Origin: Paragordius varius
Lineage: Eukaryota; Nematomorpha
Reading direction: 5' to 3'
Length of the DNA stretch: 64,000 nt
Assembly (NCBI GenBank): GCA_964247055.1
Contig: OZ176051.1
Coordinates: 7,378,001 to 7,442,000, forward strand
This document shows, in pieces, positions 13,101 to 26,294 of this stretch (positions are counted from its first letter, which is position 1; the number at the start of each line of letters is the position of its first letter). A model generated the notes under the pieces. It was not told the origin of the DNA and made no database searches. It saw only the letters and a program-made list of their open reading frames with translations. The translations under genes were made by a program, and so were the position numbers.

Positions 13101-15542
13101 TTTTATTTTATATACAGAAAATGAAAATAAATTTTGTGCTGAATTCATCTAAAATTCCCAAGAATTTCTATGGCCTTTTTCCAATAATTTAAATATTTAA
13201 GCTTACATTAACAATCCCACTTATTTATTCTTACCAATTGATAAATCAAATATTGTTGTAATTATATTTGATTTTAACGGTAATGTATATCTCTAGTAGA
13301 TGATTTATTCAAATTAAATTCATTGAATAAAAGAGAATCCACCAATAAAAAGGCCAAAACACAAAGTGATTTAAAATGATCAAAATTTAATACAATAAGT
13401 GTAAGTGTCAATTACTAAACAAAGTCCGGGCAAAAATTTCTAGCAGGATGTTTCTCGGTATTCGTTAGATTATAACAACCAAACAATAAATGTAATAATA
13501 ATTAAGAAAGTAGGTTAGCAGCGATAAAATTTATGGATACTTTGTGGACAACGTGCTAGAATTACATTAATTTGGGGTATTTCTTCGAAAGTCTTTGAGC
13601 TTGTAAGCGTAATCCATGTGGAGTTTGATGAGATATTTGGGTTAATTTTTAACACCATATACGTATCATATACTTCATATAATTGATAATTCTTATTGTA
13701 AGGCTGCAAAATTTTTATCTGATAATGTAAAATATTTATATTATTGTTATGCTATCCTGAAATTTTCTAAATTTTGTTATTTAAAAAAATACCCTTTGTA
13801 GGACATTTGTATCTTTGCCAATAGGGATGTAATCCATATTTGAACTATTAGGGTGCAAACGACCGTAAGAGACGTTAGATTGAGATGTAACGCCAATGTA
13901 TCTCTTTACCGGGCTCACATCGATAAAAAACTAAAATATCACAACGCAATAAGGATTATCATAAAAATAGGTCCATATTGTCATTTAAAAGATATCAAAT
14001 TATTATACCTATGTACTATAAATATATAAAAAGAACGGCCTTGAATGGACTAAACATCATTAATGAAGTTTAAATCATAAATGGATATTGAAACCTGTCA
14101 AAAAAATTAGCTAATAAAAATGTAGATCTTGTTTAAGATTGGTACCTTCAACTTCACAATTTTACATATAGTTTATAAATAGTAATTGGTCAAATTTATA
14201 TATTTTTAGCAAGGTGTTATAAAATCCTTAATTGGTGAATGTTTCAACAAATATTTAGTTCATATGACTTCAAGAGCTAAAAATATATTTTTATGGACTC
14301 TTACTTGAAATTTTTAATTTACAGTTTAGAGTCTCTTTTTTCCTTTTGTTATTTCAGGGTAAGGACTTAAATTGTATAATAGTTTTTTTATGAAATATCC
14401 GGTACTTAAAAGAAAAGGCGAATCATGGAAACCCTACTCGGGGTTTAGAAAATTTTTAATTTATTAAATTAATTATTATCACAAGATTTCACAAGGGAGC
14501 ATATGTTGTTTAATATTAAGCCTGATCCTAATTTTAGTTTTTTTTATTTAATTTCAAAGTATTTTTAAATTACAAAGGTGAAATTGAGCCCCGAATAAGT
14601 ATTTATATAGATATTTACATCGGATCGGTATCTACTTATCAAACCGGCAAACAGATCATAACTCAGGTTTGGAAGTAGGTAACTGTTATTGACCAAAATT
14701 TGATGGAACTTGGTAATAATCAAGCCATTTTCTTTAACAAGGACCAATTCATGACTTCTATATAATTATTAAATAGGTATGAAGTTAATGCATTTTTCTT
14801 TTTGGTCGTCCATTAATTTAAATGAATCAAATCGATATAATTCAAATTACTCCTTATCTCAAATTATCTTTTGACAAAATTGTTAAATATTAATCAAAGG
14901 TTAGCCCCCAAAAAGCTTAAAAGCCCTTGAGATAAAAATTTGTGGGGTAATTTTTGGTAGAAATATCTAACTTTAGTACAATATTATCAATTTGAATGTT
15001 TTAAAAACAGTTTATGCTAAACTATTTATGTTTTTAAAATTGGCCATTTCGGAGTCATTTTGGTCTAGATTCTGAAAATCATCAGTGTGTCAACAAAATT
15101 TTTCTACAACTTTCACAATCTGAGCGATAATTGGCTCTATAAATTTTTCAATCCACATCACAATTCCAATAAAAATGGTTATGAACATTTACAAAGCCGG
15201 GCTTGAGGTAAAACTTATACATTTTAATAATTGAGCAGGACTGCCTAACACAAGTGGCTTAATATTTTTGTAATAACTAAATTATTTAATAAGTTATATT
15301 AAAATATTAATAATAATAAAATAAACATCACAACGGTACCATAGTATTGATTTTATATCCATTATTCTTAGGGTGTTTAGTATAAAAAAAGTAAAATTTA
15401 GGTAATTATTTAAAAACCTGTTAGCCATAAAAATGTTTGCATAACTTATTGTATTTCCATTACAGTATGTCTCCATATCGTTTCGGGTGGCAACCAACAA
15501 TGAAGGACTTACCATAAACATAAAGCTGAAAATTACTAACAT
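4167..15542 (-). CDS. Unrecognised secreted-type protein, - strand paralog (near complete)
   Basis: Exons seen, from 5' to 3' on the minus strand: about 15,542-15,326 (ATG plus signal peptide, MLVIFSFMFMVSPSLLVA), 14,757-14,574 (HELVLVKENGLIITKFHQ), 13,930-13,793 (FFIDVSPVKRYIG), 13,703-13,541 (YEVYDTYMVL ... PQINVILARCPQ), 7,564-7,321 (IPLGIRRTDSSNSIYIYAD ... VHLKIFDG) and 4,382 to about 4,167 (STAILNITCPNQINY). The signal peptide indicates a secreted or surface protein. The 7.3-kb exon reads like the second half of a CUB domain (IFDG, then a glycine and a hydrophobic strand). Exon order and phases match the + strand paralog at 0.2-4.1 kb. A further exon near 4,590-4,480 (containing FEKIHFILIIFGINIPE) is possible. 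The roughly 6-kb gap between 13.5 and 7.6 kb is filled by foldback repeats, so one or two exons may be missed. The true 3' end is not resolved. Family and function are unknown to me. Confidence 0.55.
7883..8890. repeat. One-kilobase palindromic foldback element
   Basis: The left end TATAACTAGCGAATTCA matches the reverse complement of the right end (AAATTCGCTGGTTATA). The match resumes inward: a stretch containing ATATTGAGAGAAAA and GGGCAAAA on the left has its complement near 8,800-8,840 on the right, and AAACTCACTAT recurs in inverted form near 8,170 and 8,600. Arms are about 400 bp. A second, shorter inverted repeat forms the centre (8,281-8,503). No coding capacity. Confidence 0.6.
8281..8503. 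repeat. Short terminal-inverted-repeat element at the centre of the foldback
   Basis: It opens with CTGTTTTATTTTGGAATCTT and closes with AAGATTCCAAAATAAAACAG, a near-perfect inverted repeat of about 21 bp around 180 bp of AT-rich DNA. It may be a MITE inserted in the larger palindrome or the palindrome's own centre. Confidence 0.6.
9200..10150. repeat. Foldback repeat, family A, copy 2 (with inner palindrome)
   Basis: The outer arms (about 9,200-9,360 and 9,990-10,150) share GCTAAATGCTTTATTCC and its inverted partner, and the right end carries CACTCGTAGGCTCCAAAACC as in the other family members. A second palindrome lies inside at 9,561-9,796, bounded by GAAGTATGGTGGAAACGGTA and TACCGTTTCCATCATGCTTC. 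The same outer-plus-inner arrangement recurs at 28.4-29.3 kb, so the inner palindrome is probably part of the element rather than a chance insertion. Confidence 0.6.
10790..13070. repeat. Cluster of degenerate dispersed repeats (family B/D and half of family A)
   Basis: A module with TTTTCTAACCATA, a GG(C/T)GG(A/C)... stretch, CTAAAGAAAGCAT and an AATG(A)AGTGTTAA end occurs at 10,790-11,010 and again, same orientation, at 12,655-12,920. A second motif, CAGCTGTTTTCCATCGTGTT at about 11,668, has its inverted partner at 12,551-12,582. CACATATTGGGGTAGTT near 12,421 recurs near 35,107. The right terminus of family A (ending AATATATATATTTCATCAG) is at about 12,970-13,065. No transposase remnant is seen. 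Confidence 0.5.
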
Positions 15543-16939
15543 TTTATATAGGTAAAAAAAATTTTATTAAAATAGTTTAGTTCTATCACTTTTTAAAGCT
15601 AAAGATCAAGTCAATGATCTTCAAATCATAGTATTTCGATTTAAAAAATGTAATTAATTTATAATTAAAAAATCATTATATTTCACCTTGTAAATTATGC
15701 ATTTTTTATCAAAAAATTAAACGATAAGAGAGGTAATATTAGATAATGTTTTCCTAAATTAAATTTACCTGAGTTGTGCTAATAATACAAAATTATATCA
15801 AAAAGTATAAGATATTAGTTTTAAAAACTGCTTATATTAATGGCCAAGAACCCGAAATAATTGATGTAAGAATTCATCATTCAAAGGCCTAACTTGGGGC
15901 ATTGATTTTTAAATGAAAAAAAAAGCTACAAAATAAATCATTTATTTAATAATATAAAAATATGGTATTAAAACCGGAATTGTTTGTCATTTTTTATAAT
16001 GTTTTATAACTATTAATTTTTAAAACGGGACCGAATCTTTTTAACAGCAGGAATTAAGATTTCAAATGGTTCCTAATAAAATTTATTGCAGTCTTACATA
16101 TTTTCCAATTTTTACTGTAACAAAAAAATGTGTTATTTTTTAGCCATTAACACACATAATTTTTTTTATTTAACTCAAAAATAGAATGGTAATAAAATGC
16201 AAAAGTTTTGACCAATATTGAATGAAACCGGTGCGGAGCTAAAAACGGTTCCGGTGTCAATCCTTGATATTGTTGGTTTTAATGAACCTATAAATAGCTA
16301 AGAACAATATCATTCGATATATCACACCGAAAATCTGGTGTAAAAAAATAGGCAAAGCATGGTTAATTTTGTACTGCGTCAGGGATCAAAATATCTGGTC
16401 ACAATAGCATAAACGTCATTTATTTTATAGTATCTAAGCGCAAGAAATAATAAAAATTTAGCCTATATTAAGTCATTTATATGGCAGTATAATTAGTTTG
16501 CCAATCTATTTAAAAATATTCTATGTATAAACCCCTGTTTTAAAGATTGAGCGCTAATGTTCTTTTAAAAACATCAACATTCTCAACAATAAAATTTTAA
16601 TAAAAATTTGTAGAAGTTTATAAAGGTATTTTAAAGCATGCTGGAAACGGTATACATTTTAATATTTAAAACACTTTAGACAATTTAATGCCGCTGAACA
16701 TTTCCATAAGCACTCATCGTTGATTAATAAGTATTTTGTTAAACTCTTCTGGTACAAATTTTTAATTAATTAAATATATTCTATACTACCTAAAAAAACC
16801 CAAGAATCTTAGTGATAAAGTTTGGGTAAGTATTTAATAAATTTTTGACAAGATTGTGTTGTATTTATTTGATTTAAATTGCATTGCAGTTAAATAAATA
16901 TATAACATAAATAAATATGATTTTTGTAATTTGCGAAAT

Positions 16940-19900
16940 TTAAATGACCCGCGGATTACAATAGATAGGTTCTATCAGCAAATGTTCGGTTGTGTTTTGA
17001 TTAAGTATTAGATTGTGTCTTTTGTCAAACTCAGCACCGTGACAATTTTTTGGAAGAAAATTGAATGTTATTGGCTCAGGTCTCAGGCTAGTGCAATCAC
17101 CCATTTTTTCGGAAAATTTTGCTGGCAAATTAATGCTTTTCGATTGCGGTGTAAATTTGGATACATTATCTAGAAATTGTTGAGACAATGATTTTGGTAA
17201 AAAGTGGATTTATTTTTTATGCATAAATGCTTTGTGTAAATTATATATAATTTTTTTATTTGAAAATCCAATTCCTACACCTTGTATCAAGTCTCAAAAA
17301 ATTAACTTGTTATCATTAAAATATTTGTGTATGTCCATTATCCCTATAATAAAGTTAAGTTTAGTGATATCAACATGTTGTATCAATTCCATGTTTATTA
17401 AACAAAATCATGTCTTTTTATACTAAAAATGGATTTTATATTGCATGTATTCGAAGAACAGTCTTACATTGTAAAAACGTAGGAGCACAAAACTGAATAT
17501 GTTTTGTTAAATTACTAAATAAAATTTTACCATTTGTATCCTGATCCTTCTTATCCTCATTGCAATAGTAGAAACTTTCACTCCTTTCGTACGGACACGG
17601 TGGGCTTAAAGTGTGACATTTTGGCCATCTTAGACTCCTCCGATTCTTTTTTCTTTCCTAATAATAGAAAAATAAGATCATATGTTATTTTATTTACAAA
17701 ATATAATTATAAGTATGTATAAAGATTTTTATCCAGCTATTATGTTTTCTACGTTCATCTGCCTTATTGATATAATATAAATCATATTTTCGACCAAAAT
17801 TATTGATAAAATATTTTATCCTTTGTGGTTTAGCAAAATACACTTTTTGACCTAATATGGTGCCGACATATAATTTTAGTTTAACTGTCATAGCAATTAT
17901 ATTAATAAATATTAACCTGATTATCCATATTTTCGTTTATATTAACATTCTGTCCGTCGGCAATATAATTATGGAGGTCATTATTTTTATGATTATTTCC
18001 ATTAATATCATTAAACTGATATTGATTGTTTTGTCGTTCCTGGTTTTTATTATTATGGCATTTTTTCCATTTCATGCTTTGTGATTTAATTTTTTTGGTC
18101 CGTTTTTTAATTTTTCCGTCATCATTGATGTTAACATTATTAATATTCATAGTTGCATTTATGTTATTACGATTAAATTGTACTATATAATTTGGATCTG
18201 GATACTGTAGTATTGGATTTTGTAAATAAGTGGTGGTTATTTTGCTATTAATATTATCAGGTTGATAATCCATTTTGCCATTTATAGCATTACCATTGTA
18301 ATTGAACGGGGATTTTAGTAGCGGATTAAATAATCCATTATGCAACCAATTTTCATTTCCTGCTTTCATATTATTATTATTATTATTATTGTAACTAAAC
18401 TTAATATCACTACAGCAATTATTACCATTATTTTTCTCATTATTATTATTATTATTATCTACAATTTTTTTAGTAGTGGTGATAATGTCTAAATCACATT
18501 TTTCTCTATTCATATGATGTGAACCATTTATAGTAGAAGAAGGAGAAATGACATTAAAAGCGTTGGCATTGTTGTGTGCCGGAATTAGGAGGCATTTGTG
18601 CTGCCTTCTTGAGTTAAACTCTGCTCCTGGATCGCAAGCTAGCGTTTGTTGAGGGGAAAAGGGTAAAATACGCTTATAACTTTCCCCTCTTTCCCACCAT
18701 CGTAATTATAAATATTGAAATTGTTATTGGTATCGCTATTATGGGATTTGTTCGTTTCAATATCTTTCATTATGCACGCTTTTGACATATCCCTTGATGT
18801 TGGTGTTTCTCTATTGTAGGGATTTATTATAGGATTTTTGTCACATCTATCTTCCTTTGTGATATTTTGATCATTGTCAATATTAAAGTAGGGAACAATA
18901 CATATTTTGCTGCCTTGTGTACGTAAAGCATTTTTGCGTTGACAATAATTTAATGGAAATACATTTTGATTTTGATTTAGACTGAAACTATCGTAATATT
19001 GCTTGCTATCATCACAATCCTTTTGTGGATCATCCATACAATTGATGGGAATATCTCCATATCTTTTGCTATTGTTATAAAAATTTGGTGATATAACAGA
19101 TGACATGACATAATTTTTTGCTTTGTTGTTAGGGGATTCAGGACAAAATATTGTATTTGTCAGATTTGGATTTAAAAACGTATTTATAGGTGAATGGTTT
19201 GAGATAATGTGCTCTTTTAGCTCTTCCGCTTGTATATTATCAAAATTGGGAATTAGGATTGCATTCAACCCATTTAACATGAGAGGGGTACTGCTTTCGA
19301 AATCATTTATAATTCTTTTTTGGGGACTCAAACGATAAACTTTATCCACGTTTATAAGTGATGGCTGGTTTAAATCAAATTTTGAGTAATACTTATCCCT
19401 TCTAGTGTCATTTATTTGATTTATATCGGCATTTATTATCTCATAACCTTTTGGCAACTTTCTGTTGTCGTTTTTTGTGATGCCGGCATGTACTATATCA
19501 TTATTTATTAATGGGATATGAGTTGAATTCTTATAAGAACCATCATAATCAATGTTGTGCCTTATGTCATAATTAGCCACATTGGGATCATTTTTTGTAT
19601 GACTAGCTCGTAACTTGCTTTTGGACAAAATGGCATGACTTAATGGTGAAAATAGACGCTTAAGCGCTTTAGGGTAAAACAAATTGGAGACACTTGAAGA
19701 TGTTGTCGAAGATAACGGCGGTCTCTGGTTCGGCATACCTTTCTTAATGCTCATATAGATGTGATAACTTGTCGCGTTTTGATTTAAATACATGGCAGAG
19801 CGTTTTTGTTGATGGTAGGCAGAAAAGCATGGGAAATTGGAACGAACACCTTTGAGGAATATGGATTTTTGTTTCAATCTAAAATAAGAAAGACATATAA

Positions 19901-22900
19901 GAATGAAACTTATGAAATGCTATTTTTATGCTAAAAGCGGATTTTGGGGTCTAGAGCGGTATGAATTGTGTAAGTCACTTAATGAAAGAAATTTTGACTA
20001 ATAACATATAAATCTGACCTTAAAATCCCTAATTGTAAAATATTCTAAAATATTCATTTTTTTCCACTTTCCCAACCATTTTATTAATTGTGGTACCTGT
20101 CAAAAATCAATTATGTAGTATTATCATCCAAAAAAATAAAGTTATTAATAATTAATTTTTTTGATCAATTATAATGACATTAAATGGAAAAAAATTTATA
20201 TCAGCGTATTGTTTTTAAAAAACAATTATTTATTAAATATTTATAAGCTAAATATACTTTTCATTTCAAACGAACTCACCAGATAGTATATTAATTGAAT
20301 TCTTAATTTCTTATTAGTGAATAAAAGCTTCGTATTTGAACATTTGTACTTAATGTAATTTGTTATTCAATAAATATGGTGGTCATAAATAAAAGTTATA
20401 GATAAATATTGTTTGGAAATTTTTGTTTCCTTAGACACTTGATTTAAATCGGGGTAACTACCCAGACAATATTTGATTATATAAAAAACTACTGAATGAA
20501 AAAATTTTATATTAAATTTATGCTTCGATCCTAATAAAAATTATATCAATAACCAAAAATATCTAAGATTTTATTTAAAAAAAAAGATATATATAAAACT
20601 ACTTCGACAATTTTGAAAAATATCGTATTTAATTCGGATGCTAAAATTAAATTGTTCATCTAACATTAACGTAAACGGGAAAAAAGGTTGATTTTGATAT
20701 ATTTTTATATTTGGCTAATGCCCACATGTCTAAATGGCTAAAGTGGTATTATAGATTGATTTATTATATTTCGGTGCATTAATGTTATATTGAACTTTTG
20801 CAAAGGTTTAATTTATTTCAGATTTTTTGGAATATTTGAAGAGGCTTGTTTTCATCAACGACCCCAATTTCAATTAAAGAACTGAAATAAATGTGTGAGT
20901 GTTAAGTTCGTTTTACTGTTGTACTTCAAGTATCACAAATAATACTGCTGCGCAATTTGGGGCATATAAAGTTATCCTGATGATATATAATATATTTAAA
21001 TGATATTTTTTGTAAAGCACCAAAAAAATTTGAATTAAACGAAATGCGCGAAAATTCTGCCATTTTCTAATATGGACAGTTATTAAACAGTGGTAAACTT
21101 TCTTATATGTGACTAAAAAGGATCCAAATCAAAATCACCACGAGAATCCTTACACATGTATTTTATAAAATATATATTTCATCAGGTTGTGGGCACTTTG
21201 TAATTGAACCATTAAGATAATTTTTACATTAAAATTTATGGTATAAGTATGTGGTTTATCAAAAAAATTCAGTTGTAAAAATGTTCACACATTCAGTGTC
21301 ATATAGGCGTAATTGTATTGAGCTCATAAATAGTAAAAAAATAGCCAATTTTTTATTATACTTTGCTAAAATGTAATGTAATATAAAGAAAAAATTTAAT
21401 TTTATATTATACCTTGAACAGCCTTGGATCTGTCTCATATACTATATATTATAAATTTTATTGATTTGAATCTTCTAAAGTAAACTTACAAACAGTATAA
21501 ACCTCTTTTATAAATATTTATTATATAACTTAGTAGGACAAGTACATATAAGATAGAAAAATACTCTGAAAAGTAAATATATTTATACAGTTAACTAAAT
21601 AAATCTTACCATTTTTCATATTTAATTTTATTTTGGTATATTCCTTAACATAAAAATATTAGATTGGAATCCATAATTTTGCAGTATACTATATCGATTT
21701 ATTAGACTGATCCATATATGCCTTAATTTAATTATCCATCGAAATTTTGTAACGCAATATATGTCTGAAACAATATTAACTTAGTTAACAGTTTATTTCC
21801 ATCTGTACTTTTATGTAAACAGATGCACATTAGAATGTTTATTTGACCGACACAACTTAGAGCTTGTGAAAAAATTTCAACCTTTATTCTTATTAGTTAT
21901 AAAGATCATAAATTAGTTTTATATGCCATTTTAAGCCATTCACCAAAACCAATAAAATAATTGGTCTTTTAAACTTTTTAGATGATGTTACAAGATTTTC
22001 GAAGAATATTTATGTGGCTAAAAGGCCTTGGATTTCATATTTTCAAATTTAACCCAATATCCACATGTTAAGTTATTTCTGTTTGACAATTCTCTAGGCT
22101 CAAAACCTTAAAAAAGGGTGTCGCATTATTTTGCAGGTAATTTTTTAGATAAAAACATGAAACTATAAACTAAAATGTTATTTAAGGATCGGCATTATTT
22201 TTGTTAATTAAATTGGAAAATATTTTTATATGATGGCAGAATGCTTATTTTTTTAAAGATCAAAAGAATATTTCATAGTAATAATAATAATAATAAATAA
22301 GAACAAAGTTGTATTACTTTCTTTTGTAAACCAAATATCCCATGAGACTAATTATGAAAATTAATGAGGCGAGTAAGATTGAGGAAACCACAATGCCTGC
22401 CCATAATTTAATTGTTGATGCGTCCTGATTTAACATCTTGGAATGCTGTCCTATTTTATTAGAATCGTATAGGAATGAAGTACTATAATTTCTTCCATTA
22501 CTATAAGTTTTATGATCTATCATGGCTTGGGTTTGAAATAAAGGATAATTATGTTTTGGATTATTATAGAGATTTTTGGAATGATTTATTGTAGGAAGAT
22601 CGATGTTTAAAAACCGGTTTTCTTTGTTATACCCTGTATTATTGGTGTAATTGATATCATCCGAGCTCCATACATTTTGATTTTGATTGGATTTGCTCGT
22701 TATCAAGTAGGGTAGAGAGGGTGAGCATGTTAATGTATGTATGAGATTTAGTGTTTCAAACACTTTTTCAAACGATGTTTTTGATGGCGATTGCAGAATA
22801 TTCATTTTTTGTTTTAGTAAATATGAATCACTTATCCATTCGGGATGAATGATTTCAAAACTTTCATCATAACTTCTATCATCGATAGAGAGGTAATTTT

Positions 22901-23015
22901 GATAGTTTGCATTAAATAGGGCTGAACATGGGTTTTCGAAACCCGGAAATGTGGGCGGTGGGCTTATTAAAAACAGTGGTGGAGGTAATATAGGATCATA
23001 AATTAAATAAGTCAT
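16940..23015 (-). CDS. Putative single-pass membrane protein with long Asn-rich cytoplasmic tail
   Basis: Five minus-strand exons join in phase: 23,015-22,318, 19,878-18,698, 18,638-17,917, 17,657-17,531 and 17,169-16,940 (stop), about 985 residues if the ATG at 23,015 is used. There is no signal peptide after that ATG, so an upstream exon may exist; I searched by eye and found none. Residues about 203-229 form one hydrophobic span (LWAGIVVSSILLASLIFIIS) followed by YLVYKRK, which predicts an extracellular N-terminus. The roughly 750-residue tail is low in complexity, with Asn runs (about residues 640-690), a basic stretch KIKKRTKKIK and a Cys-containing segment near ACDPGAEFNSRRQHKC; the C-terminus is CNPRVI. 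Introns are 2,439, 59, 259 and 361 bp. I recognise no domain. Tail length and the free C-terminus suggest a scaffold-type receptor, but that is inference only. Confidence 0.65.
20960..21200. repeat. Half copy of foldback family A
   Basis: The block holds GAAATGCGCGAAAATTC, CTAATATGGACAGTTATTAA and a right end AATATATATTTCATCAGG, matching the right-hand arm of the family A foldbacks. The left arm is not evident. It lies in intron 1 of the Asn-rich membrane-protein gene. Confidence 0.5.
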
Positions 23016-26000
23016 GCTTGGTGTTTTTTGTTGGAATCAAATTTCAGCAGATCTAAAGTAAAGGTATATTGATTCAATGATATTAGTAGGATCAATAATT
23101 CATATGTAAAAAATAATAAAAAAATTTTAAGGAGGTTTAAAACAATCTATGTAAAATGTATACTGATTCGCTTAGACATAGAGATACACATGTTGTAAAA
23201 TAGAAAAACTGGATAGCGTAACGTATGACAAAAATTCTAAGGACACATATCCTACCATATACTACTGTATTCATCCATACTATTTATATAATGTTATCAG
23301 ATCTTGTACTATGTTATGGCAGATACTATAATCAAAATTCTGAAAAAAAAAAGCTGGACGGCTAGCATATCTAGTTACCAAATAAATTAAAAAATGTTAA
23401 GGACCAGAACTAATTTAAATTACAAATTAAATGTACAAAATCGTTATAAAATAATATTAACGTTTTGGCTTAGCCACAGTCTTATTCAAACAGAAAATAA
23501 CGAATTAAAAATTATATAATTTCATCCAATTTCATTGTCCTAAATTATTTAAATACCGAAACAGGGATGCGACCGACAATTTCTAATAAATATATGTCAT
23601 AATAGCGTGAAAAGGCAAAAAATTTTGATCGTATATTGATTATTAGGTAGGATTATATCCTTTCTCATAATTTTAATTGCATTTGTGTCCTTGAGAGGAA
23701 TGCTCAAGTTACAAAGAACTTAAAAAATACAAAATTAATTACAATACAGAATAGGCATGTTATAAAAGTTATTTCCATATAATAATAATCAATAATTTAA
23801 ATAAAAAAACGATTTAAATTCTTAAGCGTTAATTTAAAAATTTTAAATGTTATGGAAAAACAAAATGAAAAAATTGATACAATTTTCATCTTTTTTTGTT
23901 GAGAAAATAAATTATTTTAATAATTATCATACCTAAGAATAATTTCGAAGAATTTCCAAGAATATTCAAATTAAATAAAATAATATTGTTTGACAATATT
24001 TAGGGAAAAATATTGAATATATGTGTTGTCTAAATCAATTAACTTCAATATTTATAAATCAGAGGTGTAAGGTGGGGCTTTCGTGACATTTGTTATATAA
24101 AGAAAATTATTTTATTATATGTGGATTTGGATACAAAGATAAACACACACTTGTGAACTCATCTTTTAAGTGGACCTTTAACAATGGAAAATAGAAAATG
24201 CATTCATAATTCTCTATTATTATTGGATAATGTTAAAAAACATTGATCAGATACTTATAAATAATTTAATGTGTGAACACACTGTATGATAGAATTATTT
24301 TGTAAATTTTGTCATCAAATACTAATAAAGAAAACTACTACAATAAAATTTTATTATTAAATAATTCTTTCATTTATAATTGTTTAAGGGCATTGACTAT
24401 GTTTTGTTGAATCAAGTATCATCAATTTGTCAATGTGTTATATGACATCAGTGTTTTATGATTAATAATTTTAAAGAAGGGAAGGTGTTTTGAAAATTTA
24501 ATCGAATTCGGCATTATATAATACATAATATTGGTTATTAAAAAAAGTATCCATAAGAATTAATATCACGTTTAAATTTAGAATTAAATACTATAAAAGA
24601 AAAAGGGTTTAATTAAATTATTTCAATATAGATTAATATTGTATGTATTTAAAAGTTTAACACTGTGTTTATTTTCACCTGTCCCTTGGACTTAAGATAG
24701 TAAAATATGTCGATATAATATGTGTTGTCAAAATGATATATTTCTTAAATACCATTCAAAGATTAAAGGTAATTATTTAGGTAACATCAAAGTGTTAAAT
24801 GTGTGTATATGTTTAATTTAACAAAAAAATAAGTTTTTATGTAATTTACCTGAAACTACACACTTAATATATGGATAGTCAAATAAGTAATAAATTAATT
24901 TAATTACACTTAAATACTTGACCATATATAAAATTTAAAATGTTAAACAAACAAACTAGGGCCTGTAAAGCATTCCCTTATATAATTTATCATCATGAAT
25001 TTATAAAAGTTTTTGTAATTTCAGGTCGAAAAATATTTTTTATTTGTTTGAAAGTATTTTAATTAAAATATGTGCCGTGAGTGTCTTTTTTAATGTAATG
25101 TTTTCTAGGTTAAACATCGACTGGCATTTTTCATCACTAAAAACCTAACCTTTGTTAATATCTTTTGCTAGCAAGAAAAGTTAACCAAATTAATTAAAGT
25201 TATAAAATGGTATTGGTGAATAATTAGCAAAATTTATGAGATGAAAAGTGTTCGATTTGTCGTCCAAAAAAATAAATTTTGGTTGTTATGGTAGGATTTT
25301 TTAGACATTTTATTTAATTGTGATTTACGATTTTTAGTTAACTCTCATTCTATATACAAATTTATGTAATTAATGTCCTTGACAGGAAATATTAAAACTT
25401 TAATTTTTACACTCTATGGAATTTTAATTATAACATCTAGGCATTAATTAATTTAATAAATTTTAAACCTGATTTTCAAATTAATTTACCAAATTAAATA
25501 CAACTAGCGAAAATTTGTGTTTCACCTGCTTAAAAAAGCATGCCATATTTTATTTTATAAAGGTGTTAAAGCACTTACATTTAATATATGATACATTTAT
25601 ACCAGGTCTTATTTCTATAATTTTAATTTGTTTTTCTTAAAAGAATATATATATTTATATTATATATCAAGTAAGTCTATGAATAAAGCTCACAAATATA
25701 TCAATTAAAGTATACTAAGAAAATACATGTAAAACGTGCTATATAATATATAATGATAATTTTACATTATTTAATATCGATGATGTATTTCATACCATAA
25801 ATCTTAATTAAAGTTTTTTAATATTTATTTAGAATATCATACATATTCATAAGTTTCATTCAAAATATATAAATTTGTAAATTTAGCGTAAGACTAAAAC
25901 ATCAAGTGTTTTAAATGATTTACGGTGAGCTCAAAATATTACTTCTTACAACAAAAATTAATAGATAAAATGTTATAATAAAAGACAATTATTATATAAT

Positions 26001-26037
26001 ATTTACACTTTAAATTCACCTTTCAACAATTTAAATA
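23016..26037. other. AT-rich stretch without a recognisable gene
   Basis: No open frame with coding-like composition, no paired splice sites around one, no RNA gene and no clear repeat ends were seen. It may hold the 5' exon and promoter of the minus-strand membrane-protein gene, but I could not identify them. Confidence 0.5.
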
Positions 26038-26294
26038 TACCCTTTACCACTTCAAATTCACCCTCGAACAATTCAAGATCTCTCTAAAATATTTGTGTTC
26101 TTTAAGATTAAAAATAACCTCTATTTTTATACTTTTAAAAAATATATTGTTTAAATTAAAATAATACTGAAAAAATAATAAACTGGCCACAAAGAAATAT
26201 TTCATATTAATCATGAGTTAAACTAGCCCGAATAATTTATTTTTAAGGTAGATTTGAATTGTTCGAGGGTGAGTTTGGATTCATTGTAAATGGT
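26038..26294. repeat. MITE family E, copy 1
   Basis: The ends are inverted repeats: CAAATTCACCCTCGAACAAT near the left and its complement (TTGTTCGAGGGTGA) near the right, with the outer TACC...TTTAC mirrored by GTAAATGGTA. It is 257 bp with no ORF. A second copy with the same ends lies in NOL6 intron 10 (61,874-62,063). Confidence 0.75.

Noticed and set aside
17694-17891. 65-residue minus-strand open frame between exons of the Asn-rich membrane-protein gene
   Set aside because: It can only be joined with a stop soon after; skipping it joins exon 3 to exon 4 in phase.
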